35,415 bases of DNA from Caryophanales bacterium UBA7476. Its GTDB lineage: Bacteria; Bacillota_I; Bacilli_A; RF39; UBA660. The DNA is taken from assembly GCA_002477275.1 (NCBI GenBank), contig DLOU01000013.1:54744-90158 (forward strand). The letters run 5' to 3'. The notes below the pieces were generated by a model. The model searched no databases. It saw nothing but the letters and a program-made list of their open reading frames with translations, and was not told the DNA's origin. Positions 21,421 through 30,397 of this stretch are shown in pieces. The position numbers and the translations under genes were made by a program. Position 1 is the stretch's first letter; each line of letters opens with the position of its first letter.

Positions 21421-21449
21421 TTATATTTTACAAATGAAAGGAAAAACAT

Positions 21450-21707
21450 ATGAATTTATTTTATGAATTAATCAGCGATGATGCTGGAAGAAAATTAAAA
21501 AAAGAAAGACAAGCATGGGGAATGTCTAGAAGAAGATTAGCTAAATTAGTAAAGACAGATAAAGAAACAATTGAATATATCGAAAAAGGATATGTTTGTA
21601 TGTTGGATTCTGAATTACTAAGAAGAATCAGTGAAACATTAGATGTAAACATGTTTGATTTCTTTAAAAGAAAATTAACATTTAAAGAAATGTTAGCAAT
21701 AGTATAA
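21450..21707 (+). CDS. XRE-family helix-turn-helix regulator
   Basis: 85 residues. The HTH is visible as LKKERQAWGMSRRRLAKLVK with TDKETIEYIEKG (residues ~15-50), the usual XRE layout. It is likely a DNA-binding regulator of the following transfer genes, which start 12 bases downstream behind AGGAGG. The 5' side is the structured terminator, so this gene probably opens a new transcription unit. Confidence 0.83.
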   Translation: MNLFYELISDDAGRKLKKERQAWGMSRRRLAKLVKTDKETIEYIEKGYVCMLDSELLRRISETLDVNMFDFFKRKLTFKEMLAIV

Positions 21708-21719
21708 GGAGGAATATTT

Positions 21720-21998
21720 ATGGGTAATTATTTACAAATGTTAAAAATCGAACATCTCGAAGGTGGAGGATACAATGTAGATTCAATTATTAAAGCAATT
21801 CAAACATTTTCTACTTGGGCTTTAAGAGTTGGAATTGCAGCTGCAGGTGTTTCACTAATTGTTGGATTTATTTTGTATGCTGTTGTTGATGTAGATAGAA
21901 AAGCTCAAGTTAAACAAAGGATAATTCAAACTATGTTTGGTATAGTAGGAATTATTTTAGCAATATCAATTGTAAATCTAATCATTGATTTATTCTAG
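21720..21998 (+). CDS. VirB2/TrbC-like pilin-type membrane protein
   Basis: 92 residues with two hydrophobic segments (about 36-58, AGVSLIVGFILYAVV, and 70-91, FGIVGIILAISIVNLI) separated by a short charged loop (VDRKAQVKQR). This is the size and shape of the VirB2/TrbC-like subunit found directly before the VirB6-like gene in Gram-positive transfer operons. It presumably forms part of the membrane channel or a short surface structure. The position supports the call more than any motif. Confidence 0.72.
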   Translation: MGNYLQMLKIEHLEGGGYNVDSIIKAIQTFSTWALRVGIAAAGVSLIVGFILYAVVDVDRKAQVKQRIIQTMFGIVGIILAISIVNLIIDLF

Positions 21999-22010
21999 GA
22001 GGTGATTTGA

Positions 22011-23423
22011 ATGTTATTAAAAGCATTAGATTTATTAAGAACTCTTGGATGGGCATTAGTACATTTTATTTATAATCTAATTGATTCATTATTTGATATT
22101 TTAAAAGGATTAAATGCTTTTGATATAATCAATTCTGTTTCTGGAGATAATAACTTTATTACATTCCAAAAAGGTGTAATAGCAATTGCAGTTACACTTT
22201 TAGGATTATTTGCAATAAGTAGATTTGCGAAAAAGATAATAGATCCTGATGAGGGATTAAGTTCTAGTGGAATAGTAAAAGAAATTGTTAAATGTGGTGT
22301 GCTTATAATTATGAGTACATTTTTATTTGTTCAAGCATCGACTTTTTCAATTAAACTTGCTGGCTTTACTTCTAATATATTTACAAATAATAATTTAACT
22401 ATTTCAGATTCAATGCTTACAATGTTTATTGATTATTCTGAAGGTTATAAAGAATGTGATGACTTTAAAGGTGAAGATATTGCAAAGAATGTTTCAAATG
22501 GAAACTTCAATGCGAAAGAAATGTATAACGATAAATATGTTACTTCTAAGAGATTTATCCTACCAGATAAAAAAGATTATAAGTATAAGATTAATTGGAT
22601 AATGGCTGTAATAGTTGGAGGATTTTTCTTATATTCATTATTTTTCTGTGGAATGATGTTAGCAAGAAGACAAATAGAATTTTTATTCTTATTTGTAATT
22701 AGTCCAATTATATTTGCTACTTCAATTGGAAATAAAGAAAGAAGAAGTGCTGTAGTACAACAACTTGTTTCATTAATGTTACAAGGTGCAGTCATAATGT
22801 TAATTATTTCTTTAACAGCTATTGTAATGGGTCAAATAAATAGTACAACTTTCTTCAATAATACTTTTAAAGATATTGTAATTAAATCAATTATGTATAT
22901 TGGTTGTGGTTCATTCTTATTAACTGGTTCTCAAGTAGTCAATAAGTTTATTGGTGGAAATGTATCAGCTAATAGTGGTAGAGAACAATTAATGGCTATG
23001 ATGGGATTTGGTCAAGCAATGGGAGGAATAGCTTCAACAGCTGGACTTGGAGTTGCAGGAGCAGGTCTTATGGGAGCTGGAGCTTTAGCAAAAGGTGGAG
23101 ATGTAGTTGGATCTAAAGTTGGTAAAGCTGGAAATTCTGCTTTAGGAAAAGTAGGACAAGCAGTATCTAACTTTGGTTCTAAGATAGGAGGTAAAGATTA
23201 TACCTCAGGAGGTATTGGAAGTAATCTTAAAATGATGGGGGATTATTTACAAGCGTCTTCAATGTCTAAGAGTGGAAATGCAGGAAATCAAAGATCTAGT
23301 AGATTGTCTAGATTTGGATCTGGAATGATGAATGCTGGAAAAGAATCAATGGCTCAAGCTATGTCTAATGTAATGCCATCAAGAAGTATGTATAGAAGAA
23401 GATACAGAGGGAGAGATGATTAA
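22011..23423 (+). CDS. VirB6/TrbL-like conjugation channel protein
   Basis: 470 residues. About six membrane spans lie between residues 15 and 320 (e.g. GVIAIAVTLLGLFAISRF, WIMAVIVGGFFLYSLFF, FLFLFVISPIIFAT, AVIMLIISLTAIVMG), then a Gly/Ala/Ser-rich C-terminal tail of ~150 residues ending in an Arg-rich stretch (RSMYRRRYRGRDD). This combination is characteristic of TrbL/VirB6-type inner-membrane components of Gram-positive type IV secretion. The stop overlaps the next ATG (TAATG), so the two are coupled. Confidence 0.85.
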   Translation: MLLKALDLLRTLGWALVHFIYNLIDSLFDILKGLNAFDIINSVSGDNNFITFQKGVIAIAVTLLGLFAISRFAKKIIDPDEGLSSSGIVKEIVKCGVLIIMSTFLFVQASTFSIKLAGFTSNIFTNNNLTISDSMLTMFIDYSEGYKECDDFKGEDIAKNVSNGNFNAKEMYNDKYVTSKRFILPDKKDYKYKINWIMAVIVGGFFLYSLFFCGMMLARRQIEFLFLFVISPIIFATSIGNKERRSAVVQQLVSLMLQGAVIMLIISLTAIVMGQINSTTFFNNTFKDIVIKSIMYIGCGSFLLTGSQVVNKFIGGNVSANSGREQLMAMMGFGQAMGGIASTAGLGVAGAGLMGAGALAKGGDVVGSKVGKAGNSALGKVGQAVSNFGSKIGGKDYTSGGIGSNLKMMGDYLQASSMSKSGNAGNQRSSRLSRFGSGMMNAGKESMAQAMSNVMPSRSMYRRRYRGRDD

Positions 23424-23734
23424 TGTATATAACAGTACCAAGCATTAAAAAGACTCTAGGAAAATATATAGAGATGAAAGATTTATACATAGGTCTTCCT
23501 ATGCTATTTTCATTTTTACTATTATTTTCATTCTCGAGTCATAAATTATTTTCATTATTGTATTTAACAATTTGTGTTTTTCTTATGTTACCAGTTAAGG
23601 TATCAAAGAAGAATAGAATGTATAAAGTTGTAGCTCTTTTCTTTAGGTATATAACTAGATGTAAAGAGTTTGCTTATAAAAGAAATGGAGATGAGGTAGA
23701 TTGGAAAGAAAAACTAAAGATGAAAAAAATCTAA
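23423..23734 (+). CDS. VirB3/PrgI-like transfer protein
   Basis: 103 residues. YITVPSIKKTLGKYIEMKD then two closely spaced hydrophobic segments (about 25-57) and a basic C terminus: the layout of PrgI/VirB3 proteins, which sit next to and often contact the VirB4 ATPase. It starts in the stop of the VirB6-like gene and its end overlaps the start of the VirB4 gene by 34 bases. Confidence 0.78.
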   Translation: MYITVPSIKKTLGKYIEMKDLYIGLPMLFSFLLLFSFSSHKLFSLLYLTICVFLMLPVKVSKKNRMYKVVALFFRYITRCKEFAYKRNGDEVDWKEKLKMKKI

Positions 23735-26163
23735 AAAAAGCAAAGAAAATTGATTCCAAGACAAATAGAAAATATTCATCTAGAGGTCAAATGAAAAAGA
23801 GAATTAAAAACTCTAAAGTTATCTCTAATGTTAAAGAAATAGGTGATGATGGATTAATCTATTTAAAGTCTGGAGAAGTTGCTACATTAATTGAAGTTAA
23901 AGCTATCGATTTATCTCTAACGAGTAATCATGAAAAGAATCTTTTCTTTTCTATGTTGAAAGCATTATATCAAGTTCCTAATTTAAATTTAAAATGTTAT
24001 AAGTTAAATGAGAAATTAAACTTAAATGCTAATAAAGTTAGTTTAGATAATAAGATAGAAAAATTTCAAGATGATGAAGGTAAGAAATTATTATTAGAGG
24101 AATCAAGAAATTTAATTGATGATCTAGAAGAGAAAAACTTTACTGTATCAAGTAAATACTTTTGGGTATTAATAGCTAAAGATACAGCAGTATTAAATAA
24201 ACAGTTAGATGAAATAGAAGATATAACTTTAAATATAGTTCCAAGAATTTATATTGAAAGTGTAACTAATAAACTAGAAATATATAAATTTTTATCTAAT
24301 TTATATTTAACATCTAATTCACTAGATGAATTAGTATGGAGTGATTTACCAAGTTTGGTGAGTCCAATGAATATGTCTGAAAGAACAGATAGAATGAAAT
24401 TTGATGATAAGGAATTTCAAATTTTAACTGTAAAAAATGTTCCACCATTTGTTAGCGAATTATTTTTTGAAGATATATTCAATTATCCAGATGTTAGAGC
24501 TTCAATAGGAATACAAGAATGTATCACTCAAGAAGAATTAATAAGATGGGTAAATTCACAATATCAGTTCTTATTAACTGATAGAAATACTACTAAAAAA
24601 TTAAGCGATGCTACAGAGTTAGATACTCAAAAAGAAAACTTTCAAGCTTTAATGCAAGATATTAAAAATGGTGATGAAAAGATAAAAGAAGTGTCACTTA
24701 TTTTAATAGTAGAGGGAGATAAAAAACATAGAGAAGAAGTAATAAGAGATTTAAAAAGAATAGCTGATTCATATCAAATTAAATTAGATGTTCCTAGATT
24801 AAGACAAATGGAAGCATGGCAAAGTTATGATTTATCAACTAAGACTTTTGAAGATTATTGCTTTTATCTACCAACACTAACATTAAGTGCTGGATTCCCA
24901 TTTACTAAAACTTATTTTAATGATTCAAATGGTTATATGTTTGGTGTAGATATTCATACATCTTTACCAATATTCTTTGATCCATTTGTTTTAAATAATT
25001 CTAGAACTTCTCATAACATGGCAATTATATCTTCAACTGGTGGAGGTAAATCTTATACTATGAAAAAGATGATTGTTAATGAGTATGGAAGAGGAACAAA
25101 AATATTTATATTTGATGCTGAAAATGAATATAAAAAAATCGTTGAAGCAAATAAAGGCGAATACATAGATCTTTATTCAAAAACTGGTGGAATTATAAAT
25201 CCATTACAAATAAGATTTATTCCATCAGATGATGAGAATCATGATACTAAAGAAACCGATTGTCCTTTAGCTAAACATTTAGGATTCTTAGAAGCATTTT
25301 TTAAAACAGCATTTGAAAGTATAACAGAAAAAGAACTTGTAATGTTACTTGCTATAGTTGAAAAACTATATAACAAGAAAGGTATATTTAAGAATACATC
25401 TATAAATACACTTCAAAATATGCAACCTGAAGAATTTCCTATATTCTCTGAATTATATGAATTCTTACCAGAATATAAGAAAGATGTAGATAGTAAAGAA
25501 AAGGAAAAAATAATTGAACAATTAGATATTCTTTTATCTAGATTTTTAACTGGAACAGATTCATATTTGTTTGATGGACATACTAATATAGATTTATCCA
25601 ATGATTTAATTGCATTTAACTTACAAGAACTTTTATATAGTGGTAATCAAAGATTAATTAATACTCAAACATTAAATCTATTAACTTATTTAAATAATAG
25701 TATTGTTGCTAATAAAATTAGTAACGATAAAGTTAAATTAGAAGATCGAAAACATGTAATGATTATAGCTGATGAATTTCACTTATTCATAGATGAAAAT
25801 AACTTTGAAGTATTAAGAAACTTTGGTCAACTAGCTAGAAGAATTAGAAAGTATTCTGGATCACTTGTTGTAGCAACTCAATCTGTAAAAGACTTTGTAG
25901 GTAGTCAATCTATCTTAAGACATTCAACAGCTATATTTAATAACTGTCAATATCAGATGATAGGAATGCTAAAAGAAGATGATCTACTTGCATATCTAGA
26001 ACTATTTAAACAAAATCCTTTAACAGACACTCAAAAGAATTTCTTAATGAGTGCAAGAAGAGGAGAATTCTTACTTAATATAGATTCTAAAAACAGATTA
26101 AGAATTTGGATTAGAGCAACAGAACTTGAAAGAGAAATGATGGGAGAGGGTGATTCAAAATGA
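23701..26163 (+). CDS. VirB4-family conjugation ATPase
   Basis: 820 residues if TTG at 23701 (behind GAGGTAGA) is used; an alternative ATG at 23791 behind AGAGGTCAA gives 790. The Walker A motif STGGGKSYT is near residue 447 and Walker B VMIIADEFH near 686; ATQSVKDFVGS follows as the conserved motif after it. The N-terminal ~400 residues match the VirB4/TraE domain that docks on the channel. It energises pilus or channel assembly and substrate transfer at the membrane. It overlaps genes on both sides (ATGA at the 3' end). Confidence 0.93.
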   Translation: MERKTKDEKNLKKAKKIDSKTNRKYSSRGQMKKRIKNSKVISNVKEIGDDGLIYLKSGEVATLIEVKAIDLSLTSNHEKNLFFSMLKALYQVPNLNLKCYKLNEKLNLNANKVSLDNKIEKFQDDEGKKLLLEESRNLIDDLEEKNFTVSSKYFWVLIAKDTAVLNKQLDEIEDITLNIVPRIYIESVTNKLEIYKFLSNLYLTSNSLDELVWSDLPSLVSPMNMSERTDRMKFDDKEFQILTVKNVPPFVSELFFEDIFNYPDVRASIGIQECITQEELIRWVNSQYQFLLTDRNTTKKLSDATELDTQKENFQALMQDIKNGDEKIKEVSLILIVEGDKKHREEVIRDLKRIADSYQIKLDVPRLRQMEAWQSYDLSTKTFEDYCFYLPTLTLSAGFPFTKTYFNDSNGYMFGVDIHTSLPIFFDPFVLNNSRTSHNMAIISSTGGGKSYTMKKMIVNEYGRGTKIFIFDAENEYKKIVEANKGEYIDLYSKTGGIINPLQIRFIPSDDENHDTKETDCPLAKHLGFLEAFFKTAFESITEKELVMLLAIVEKLYNKKGIFKNTSINTLQNMQPEEFPIFSELYEFLPEYKKDVDSKEKEKIIEQLDILLSRFLTGTDSYLFDGHTNIDLSNDLIAFNLQELLYSGNQRLINTQTLNLLTYLNNSIVANKISNDKVKLEDRKHVMIIADEFHLFIDENNFEVLRNFGQLARRIRKYSGSLVVATQSVKDFVGSQSILRHSTAIFNNCQYQMIGMLKEDDLLAYLELFKQNPLTDTQKNFLMSARRGEFLLNIDSKNRLRIWIRATELEREMMGEGDSK

Positions 26164-26444
26164 TAGAAGAATTATCCACTAAAGTAACCGATTTTTACTA
26201 TGACTATGATCCATATGAATTTAAGGATAATTATGAAAACTATAATGAAGGTTTAGAGGCAACACAAGAAGTGTTGTCTTCTAAATCTGAAACAAAAAAA
26301 CTTATATCTGATTTAGAACTAATTAATGATGATTTGTATGGAGATAACGATCCGATAATAAAAGAATTTTATGATAGAAGTTATAGTTTGATAAATGATT
26401 TAAATGAATATCAAAAAACATTAAAAGAAGATTATGAATTATGA
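26160..26444 (+). CDS. small acidic protein between VirB4 and the M23 peptidase
   Basis: 94 residues, strongly acidic (VTDFYYDYDPYEFKDNYENY and on), helical by composition, no membrane segment. ATGA overlaps at both ends tie its translation to VirB4 and the peptidase. The family is not recognised; a cytosolic accessory of the transfer channel is the simplest guess. Confidence 0.6.
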   Translation: MIEELSTKVTDFYYDYDPYEFKDNYENYNEGLEATQEVLSSKSETKKLISDLELINDDLYGDNDPIIKEFYDRSYSLINDLNEYQKTLKEDYEL

Positions 26445-27367
26445 AGAAAAAGATGTTAAAAATAGTATTGGGTAGTAGTACAGGAATAATTGTGCTTGCT
26501 TTAGTAATATTAATTCCAGTATTAATGGTATTAGATTTTTTTGGCGCTAATGTAACTGACAACTATGTAGAGAATAATATGGATTATGCTGATAGATATA
26601 AAGAGGCAGTTAATATAGCAATGAAAAATAAAAAAGGTTATGTGCCTTTAACAAGAATTCTTTATTTCTTTTTAGAAGATGAGAATCAATCATTTTATCA
26701 AATTTATGTAGATAATTTAGATAAAGAGACAAATAGATTGTTACCAATTAGTGAAGTATGTGAACTTCAAAAATATAAGAATTTTGATGGGTGTAAAGAT
26801 TATGAATCTGGAGATCAAGTTGATGAGGAACAAAATAAACCGTTCTCCCCACCAATTGATTTTTCAAAAGTAACTGTTACATCTTTTTTTATGGAAGAAA
26901 GAATAGTCTTTGGAAATTCTGATGTACATGGTGGATGGGATTTAGCATGTGGTAATAAAACTCCAGTTAAAGCTGTATGTGATGGTAAAGTAACAAAAGT
27001 TAGTTTTCCTTATAAAGAAAATGTAACTAATACAAGTGGAGGTGGAGGTAATCAAATTTACCTTGAATGTGAAGTAGATGAAGATGTAACTTACACAGTT
27101 ATATATGCTCACCTTTATCCAGACACAGCAAAAGTTAAAACTGGAGATACAGTTAAAGCAGGAGATGAACTTGCTGGAGTTGGAACTACAGGGTATTCAA
27201 CTGGACCACATTTACATTATCAAGTTGAACTAAATGGAAATAAAGTTGATGGCATGAGTTTAATAGATTTTGCTGATAATACACCAAACTTTAATCAATA
27301 TCCAGATTTAACACCTGACCATAATTATAATTTTAATAATAATTATAATAATCAATTCAGACCATAG
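26441..27367 (+). CDS. membrane-anchored M23-family peptidase (wall hydrolase of the transfer system)
   Basis: 308 residues. Membrane span at 10-32 (IIVLALVILIPVLMV), a stalk region, then the M23/LytM zinc peptidase core: HGGWDLACG provides the first His and Asp (HxxxD) and TGPHLHYQVE the HxH pair. The C terminus is an Asn/Tyr/Phe-rich tail. Known members cut peptidoglycan cross-bridges; here it would open the wall for the transfer channel, the job more often done by VirB1/CwlT-type enzymes in Gram-positive elements. Last gene before the oriT-like region. Confidence 0.87.
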   Translation: MKKKMLKIVLGSSTGIIVLALVILIPVLMVLDFFGANVTDNYVENNMDYADRYKEAVNIAMKNKKGYVPLTRILYFFLEDENQSFYQIYVDNLDKETNRLLPISEVCELQKYKNFDGCKDYESGDQVDEEQNKPFSPPIDFSKVTVTSFFMEERIVFGNSDVHGGWDLACGNKTPVKAVCDGKVTKVSFPYKENVTNTSGGGGNQIYLECEVDEDVTYTVIYAHLYPDTAKVKTGDTVKAGDELAGVGTTGYSTGPHLHYQVELNGNKVDGMSLIDFADNTPNFNQYPDLTPDHNYNFNNNYNNQFRP

Positions 27368-27576
27368 TTAAGACCATAAAATATTATTATAAAATATAGG
27401 ATTATTTAATCCTTAAGACCATAAATATGGTTGAATTTTGCAAGTGCAAAATAAGTTTGATATCACACAATTTCTAGATTTTATCTAGGAATAAATAGTG
27501 TCGTGATATCAATCTCTTATGCTCTTAAATTATTTGCCAAAATAATTATATATTTTATGGTCTGAATTGAACCATA
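27368..27576 (+). other. oriT candidate: nested inverted and direct repeats
   Basis: Visible repeats are: direct TTAAGACCATAAA at 27368 and 27413; AGACCATAAAATAT (27371-27384) inverted at 27550-27563 (14 bp); AGGATTA/TAATCCT; ACCATA/TATGGT; ATTTTGCA/TGCAAAAT (27435-27452); TTGATATCAC/GTGATATCAA (27457-27466 and 27503-27512, 10 bp) enclosing CTAGAT/ATCTAG. It lies directly upstream of two ribbon-helix-helix genes and the relaxase. This is the expected setting for oriT and operators; the nic site itself is not identified. Confidence 0.68.
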
Positions 27577-27603
27577 GTATGTACATATAAGGAGGGATAA
27601 GTT

Positions 27604-27786
27604 ATGCATGAATATCCATTAAGAATTTCAGAAGTATTATGGAAAAGGATAGAAATAGAAGCAGAAGCTAGAGGTCTTTTAATTAGTGATATGTTAAGAG
27701 AGATAATTGAAAAAGGTTTATTAAAAATTTATGAAGAGGAGGCAAAGTATGGAAAAATTAAATTTGAACAAACTGATAGCGAATGA
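27604..27786 (+). CDS. ribbon-helix-helix DNA-binding protein
   Basis: 60 residues. EYPLRISEVLWKRIEIEAEA (strand then helix) followed by GLLISDMLREIIEKGL is the Arc/MetJ-type RHH pattern. Such proteins bind inverted repeats at oriT, assist relaxase loading and repress their own operon; the repeats just upstream are obvious candidate sites. The RBS is AAGGAGGG. The next gene overlaps its 3' end. Confidence 0.78.
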   Translation: MHEYPLRISEVLWKRIEIEAEARGLLISDMLREIIEKGLLKIYEEEAKYGKIKFEQTDSE

Positions 27787-28171
27787 CATAGTTAACTATG
27801 GAATGGATAAGACTACCAGTTTTAATTACATAGTTAGCTTAAATGATTTTTTAGATGACTATGATGAAGAATCTATAACTTATATTAAATCTCATATTAA
27901 TGACATAATTGAGGCTGTACATCAAAATGAGAATGTTGCTCAGTTAGATTATGATGAAGCTAGACAAGAATTCAATATGGTTTTTTATTTTGATGGATTA
28001 TTTAGTAAGTTAGATAAAAAAATCTATAATTTATCTCAAGAGATGGGAATAGATTTTGAACCTGAAGAAGTATGGGAGATATCTTATGATATAGAAAATT
28101 CTGAAGAGTATAACGATTTAATCACAAGTGCAATTAAAGAAAATTCTAAGACTAAAGGAAGGGAGATTTAA
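27749..28171 (+). CDS. hypothetical protein in the mobilisation operon, 140 aa
   Basis: Start chosen at the ATG at 27749, which has GAGGAGG 9 bases upstream; the in-frame ATG at 27731 is inside that RBS region. The protein is acidic and helical (LNDFLDDYDEESITYIKSHI; DFEPEEVWEISYDIENSEE). No family recognised. It overlaps the RHH gene by 38 bases and is followed after 2 bases by a second RHH gene, so it belongs to the transfer-initiation operon. Confidence 0.65.
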   Translation: MEKLNLNKLIANDIVNYGMDKTTSFNYIVSLNDFLDDYDEESITYIKSHINDIIEAVHQNENVAQLDYDEARQEFNMVFYFDGLFSKLDKKIYNLSQEMGIDFEPEEVWEISYDIENSEEYNDLITSAIKENSKTKGREI

Positions 28172-28173
28172 TT

Positions 28174-28488
28174 ATGGCTGATCCACATATATATTTAACT
28201 CAAGATATTAAAGATAGAGTTAAAGAATATGCAAATAATAATGGATTAAATTTTTCTCAATCAATTAGAACATTAATAGAAATTGGATTGAATTCAAGTG
28301 AAGAAAATATCTTATTAAAACAAAATAGTGTTTTATTAGAAAAGATATTTTCTAGACAGTTATATTTAAGAGATTTAATAGAACAGTTCTATTCTGATAT
28401 GGAAATAGAAAAATTAAGTAATCCTAGAAATAATAAAGCATTACAAAAGTTTAAAACTAATAAGGATAAATTAAAATATGATGACTAG
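28174..28488 (+). CDS. RHH-type mobilisation accessory protein
   Basis: 104 residues. The N-terminal HIYLTQDIKDRVKEYANNNG and LNFSQSIRTLIEIGL form a ribbon-helix-helix domain (residues ~5-45), followed by a longer helical C-terminal part. This layout fits MobC-like relaxosome accessory proteins, which help open oriT for the relaxase encoded next. The relaxase start overlaps its 3' end by 11 bases. Confidence 0.75.
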   Translation: MADPHIYLTQDIKDRVKEYANNNGLNFSQSIRTLIEIGLNSSEENILLKQNSVLLEKIFSRQLYLRDLIEQFYSDMEIEKLSNPRNNKALQKFKTNKDKLKYDD

Positions 28489-29761
28489 TACTCCAAATGT
28501 AGTTGTAAAAAATATGTTTACTCCTAGTTTTAAGAATCTTAATCATATTTATAAAACTCAAAATCAAGTACATAATTCAACAATGAATATGTTTGATTAT
28601 TATGCTAATGAAAAAAAGAAAGCATTTTTTATGTTAGATTATTTTAGTGGAAAAATAGGTAAAGATAAAGAAATGAATATTATGTTTGAAAATGGAGAAT
28701 ATGCTACTAAAGATGAAATAGAAAAAAGAAAAAAACAATATGCTAAGTATATAGAAAATTCTAATATTTATAAACTTGTTATTTCTTTTCCAGAAAACTA
28801 TTTAGAAGAAAATGTAGATATAAAAAAATTTGAGAAAGATTTAGCCAAACATATTATTCCAATGTTTTTAAAAAAATGTGGATTTGATGATATTAATAAT
28901 ATGAGTTATCAATTTTCGCTTCATACTAATACAGATAATCTCCACTTTCATTTATCATTTGCTGAAAAGAAACCTAATTATAAAAGAACTATGAGTAAAG
29001 AACTGGTATATAGGCATGCTGGTAAGCTAGAACAAAAAGAACTTGGTTTCTTAAAAAATGAAATAGAACATTATATTCATAAAGAACAAGTTTTTACACC
29101 ATTATTAAAAGAAACTAATAAAGAGATAGAAGAATTAAAAAAATATTTTAATCCTAAAGAAAAAAACTTTTTACTTAATGATAAATCAGATATTTTGATT
29201 GAAGAAAAAATAAATAAATTAGGAAAACTTTTAGAAGAAAAAAGAGATTCTAAAAATCAAAAAATAAAATTTAATTCAATTAAAAATAAAGAAATAAGAG
29301 ATTTAACTAAAGAAATAAAAAGTAATATTTTTTCTAAAAAAGATACAGAGTTATATAATGATTATCAAAAGTTTAAAACTAGTCTAAAAGAGATTAACAA
29401 ATATTTTAATGAAGTGGCTAAAAAGAATCATTCCAAAGAAGTCGATGATTCTTTTATTAAGTCTAAACAAAAATACTTAGATAATTATGTTTTAAATGCA
29501 ATTGTTAATTATGCTCAATATAAAAAAATAACAGATTCTAAAATAATACAAGAAGCTGTTTATAAAGAATATAAGAAGAACAAAAAAAGAAATAAGTTTG
29601 ATATTTTAACAAGTTATTTATCTTCAAATAATAGAAAATCTCAATTTGTAAGTAAATACAAAATTAAAGAAGCTGTTAGAAATATAAATGATGAGTTAGA
29701 ACAAGCTGAAAAAGAATTTGAGAATTTATTTAAGGAGGACAAAGAACATGTATATGAGTGA
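28478..29761 (+). CDS. MOBP/MobL-like relaxase
   Basis: 427 residues. HTNTDNLHFHLSF (His149, Asp153, His156, His158) is the metal-binding histidine motif of the relaxase fold. YKLVISFPENYLEE upstream and a Tyr-containing N-terminal segment (FDYYANEKKK) fit MOBP/MobL members. The enzyme would nick oriT, become covalently linked to the 5' end and pilot the strand through the VirD4/VirB channel. The C-terminal half is lysine-rich and helical. Start overlaps the MobC-like gene. Confidence 0.85.
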   Translation: MMTSTPNVVVKNMFTPSFKNLNHIYKTQNQVHNSTMNMFDYYANEKKKAFFMLDYFSGKIGKDKEMNIMFENGEYATKDEIEKRKKQYAKYIENSNIYKLVISFPENYLEENVDIKKFEKDLAKHIIPMFLKKCGFDDINNMSYQFSLHTNTDNLHFHLSFAEKKPNYKRTMSKELVYRHAGKLEQKELGFLKNEIEHYIHKEQVFTPLLKETNKEIEELKKYFNPKEKNFLLNDKSDILIEEKINKLGKLLEEKRDSKNQKIKFNSIKNKEIRDLTKEIKSNIFSKKDTELYNDYQKFKTSLKEINKYFNEVAKKNHSKEVDDSFIKSKQKYLDNYVLNAIVNYAQYKKITDSKIIQEAVYKEYKKNKKRNKFDILTSYLSSNNRKSQFVSKYKIKEAVRNINDELEQAEKEFENLFKEDKEHVYE

Positions 29762-29984
29762 AGAAGATGAGAAAAAAATCTATCATATTTTTTGTGATAT
29801 TTCAAAAGTATGTAGAGATTATTTTTGGTTTAGGTTACATATGCCAAATGATGGGTGGAGCATAGATGGAGAAGTGAATGAAATGATTGATTCACTTGAA
29901 TATCTTAGACAAACTCATAAAGAACTTAGAGCAAAATATCCAGAGGAGGAAGAAGTATGGGATACAGATCAGATGTCAGAATAA
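29748..29984 (+). CDS. hypothetical small protein, 78 aa
   Basis: ATG at 29748 is 9 bases after AAGGAGG (29732-29738) and is preferred to the in-frame ATG at 29718. Acidic, with KIYHIFCDISKVCRDYFWF and a WSIDGEVNEMIDSLEYLRQT helix. No family recognised. It overlaps the relaxase end and the next gene start. Confidence 0.6.
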   Translation: MYMSEEDEKKIYHIFCDISKVCRDYFWFRLHMPNDGWSIDGEVNEMIDSLEYLRQTHKELRAKYPEEEEVWDTDQMSE

Positions 29985-30388
29985 TGACTTCAAAAAAAGG
30001 ATTTGATGAATTAAGAAAATTTACAGATCAATATTTAAAAGATAAGAATTATACATATGGTAATTTACTTGATCAATTAGATATAAATCATGAAACAAAA
30101 TATGCTAAATATATTGGTTGGAATTCTATTAAATGGTATGAATATTCTGGATCAGATTATGATGATGTTAATGCAATTATGGAAGGATTAAGTCATTTAA
30201 AAGATAAAGACTTATCTTATAGATATGCAAGAATTGGAGAATCATATGATGATTATGATGAACATTATTATGAAAGTGTAAAAGAAGAGGAACAAGATTT
30301 AGAATATCCATCAATGGAAAGATATTTTGATGATGATTATGTAATTGATAATATGAAACTTGATGCTAAAGAACCAGAGTTAACATAG
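29957..30388 (+). CDS. conserved element-associated protein (MGYRSDV family)
   Basis: 143 residues starting MGYRSDVRIMTSKKGFDEL, a start that I recognise as recurring in uncharacterised phage and conjugative-element proteins. It has an aromatic/acidic C-terminal half (DDYDEHYYESVKEEEQDLEY). The RBS is GAGGAGG inside the previous gene. Function unknown; an accessory role in the element's biology in the host is likely. Confidence 0.65.
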   Translation: MGYRSDVRIMTSKKGFDELRKFTDQYLKDKNYTYGNLLDQLDINHETKYAKYIGWNSIKWYEYSGSDYDDVNAIMEGLSHLKDKDLSYRYARIGESYDDYDEHYYESVKEEEQDLEYPSMERYFDDDYVIDNMKLDAKEPELT

Positions 30389-30397
30389 AGGTATATT

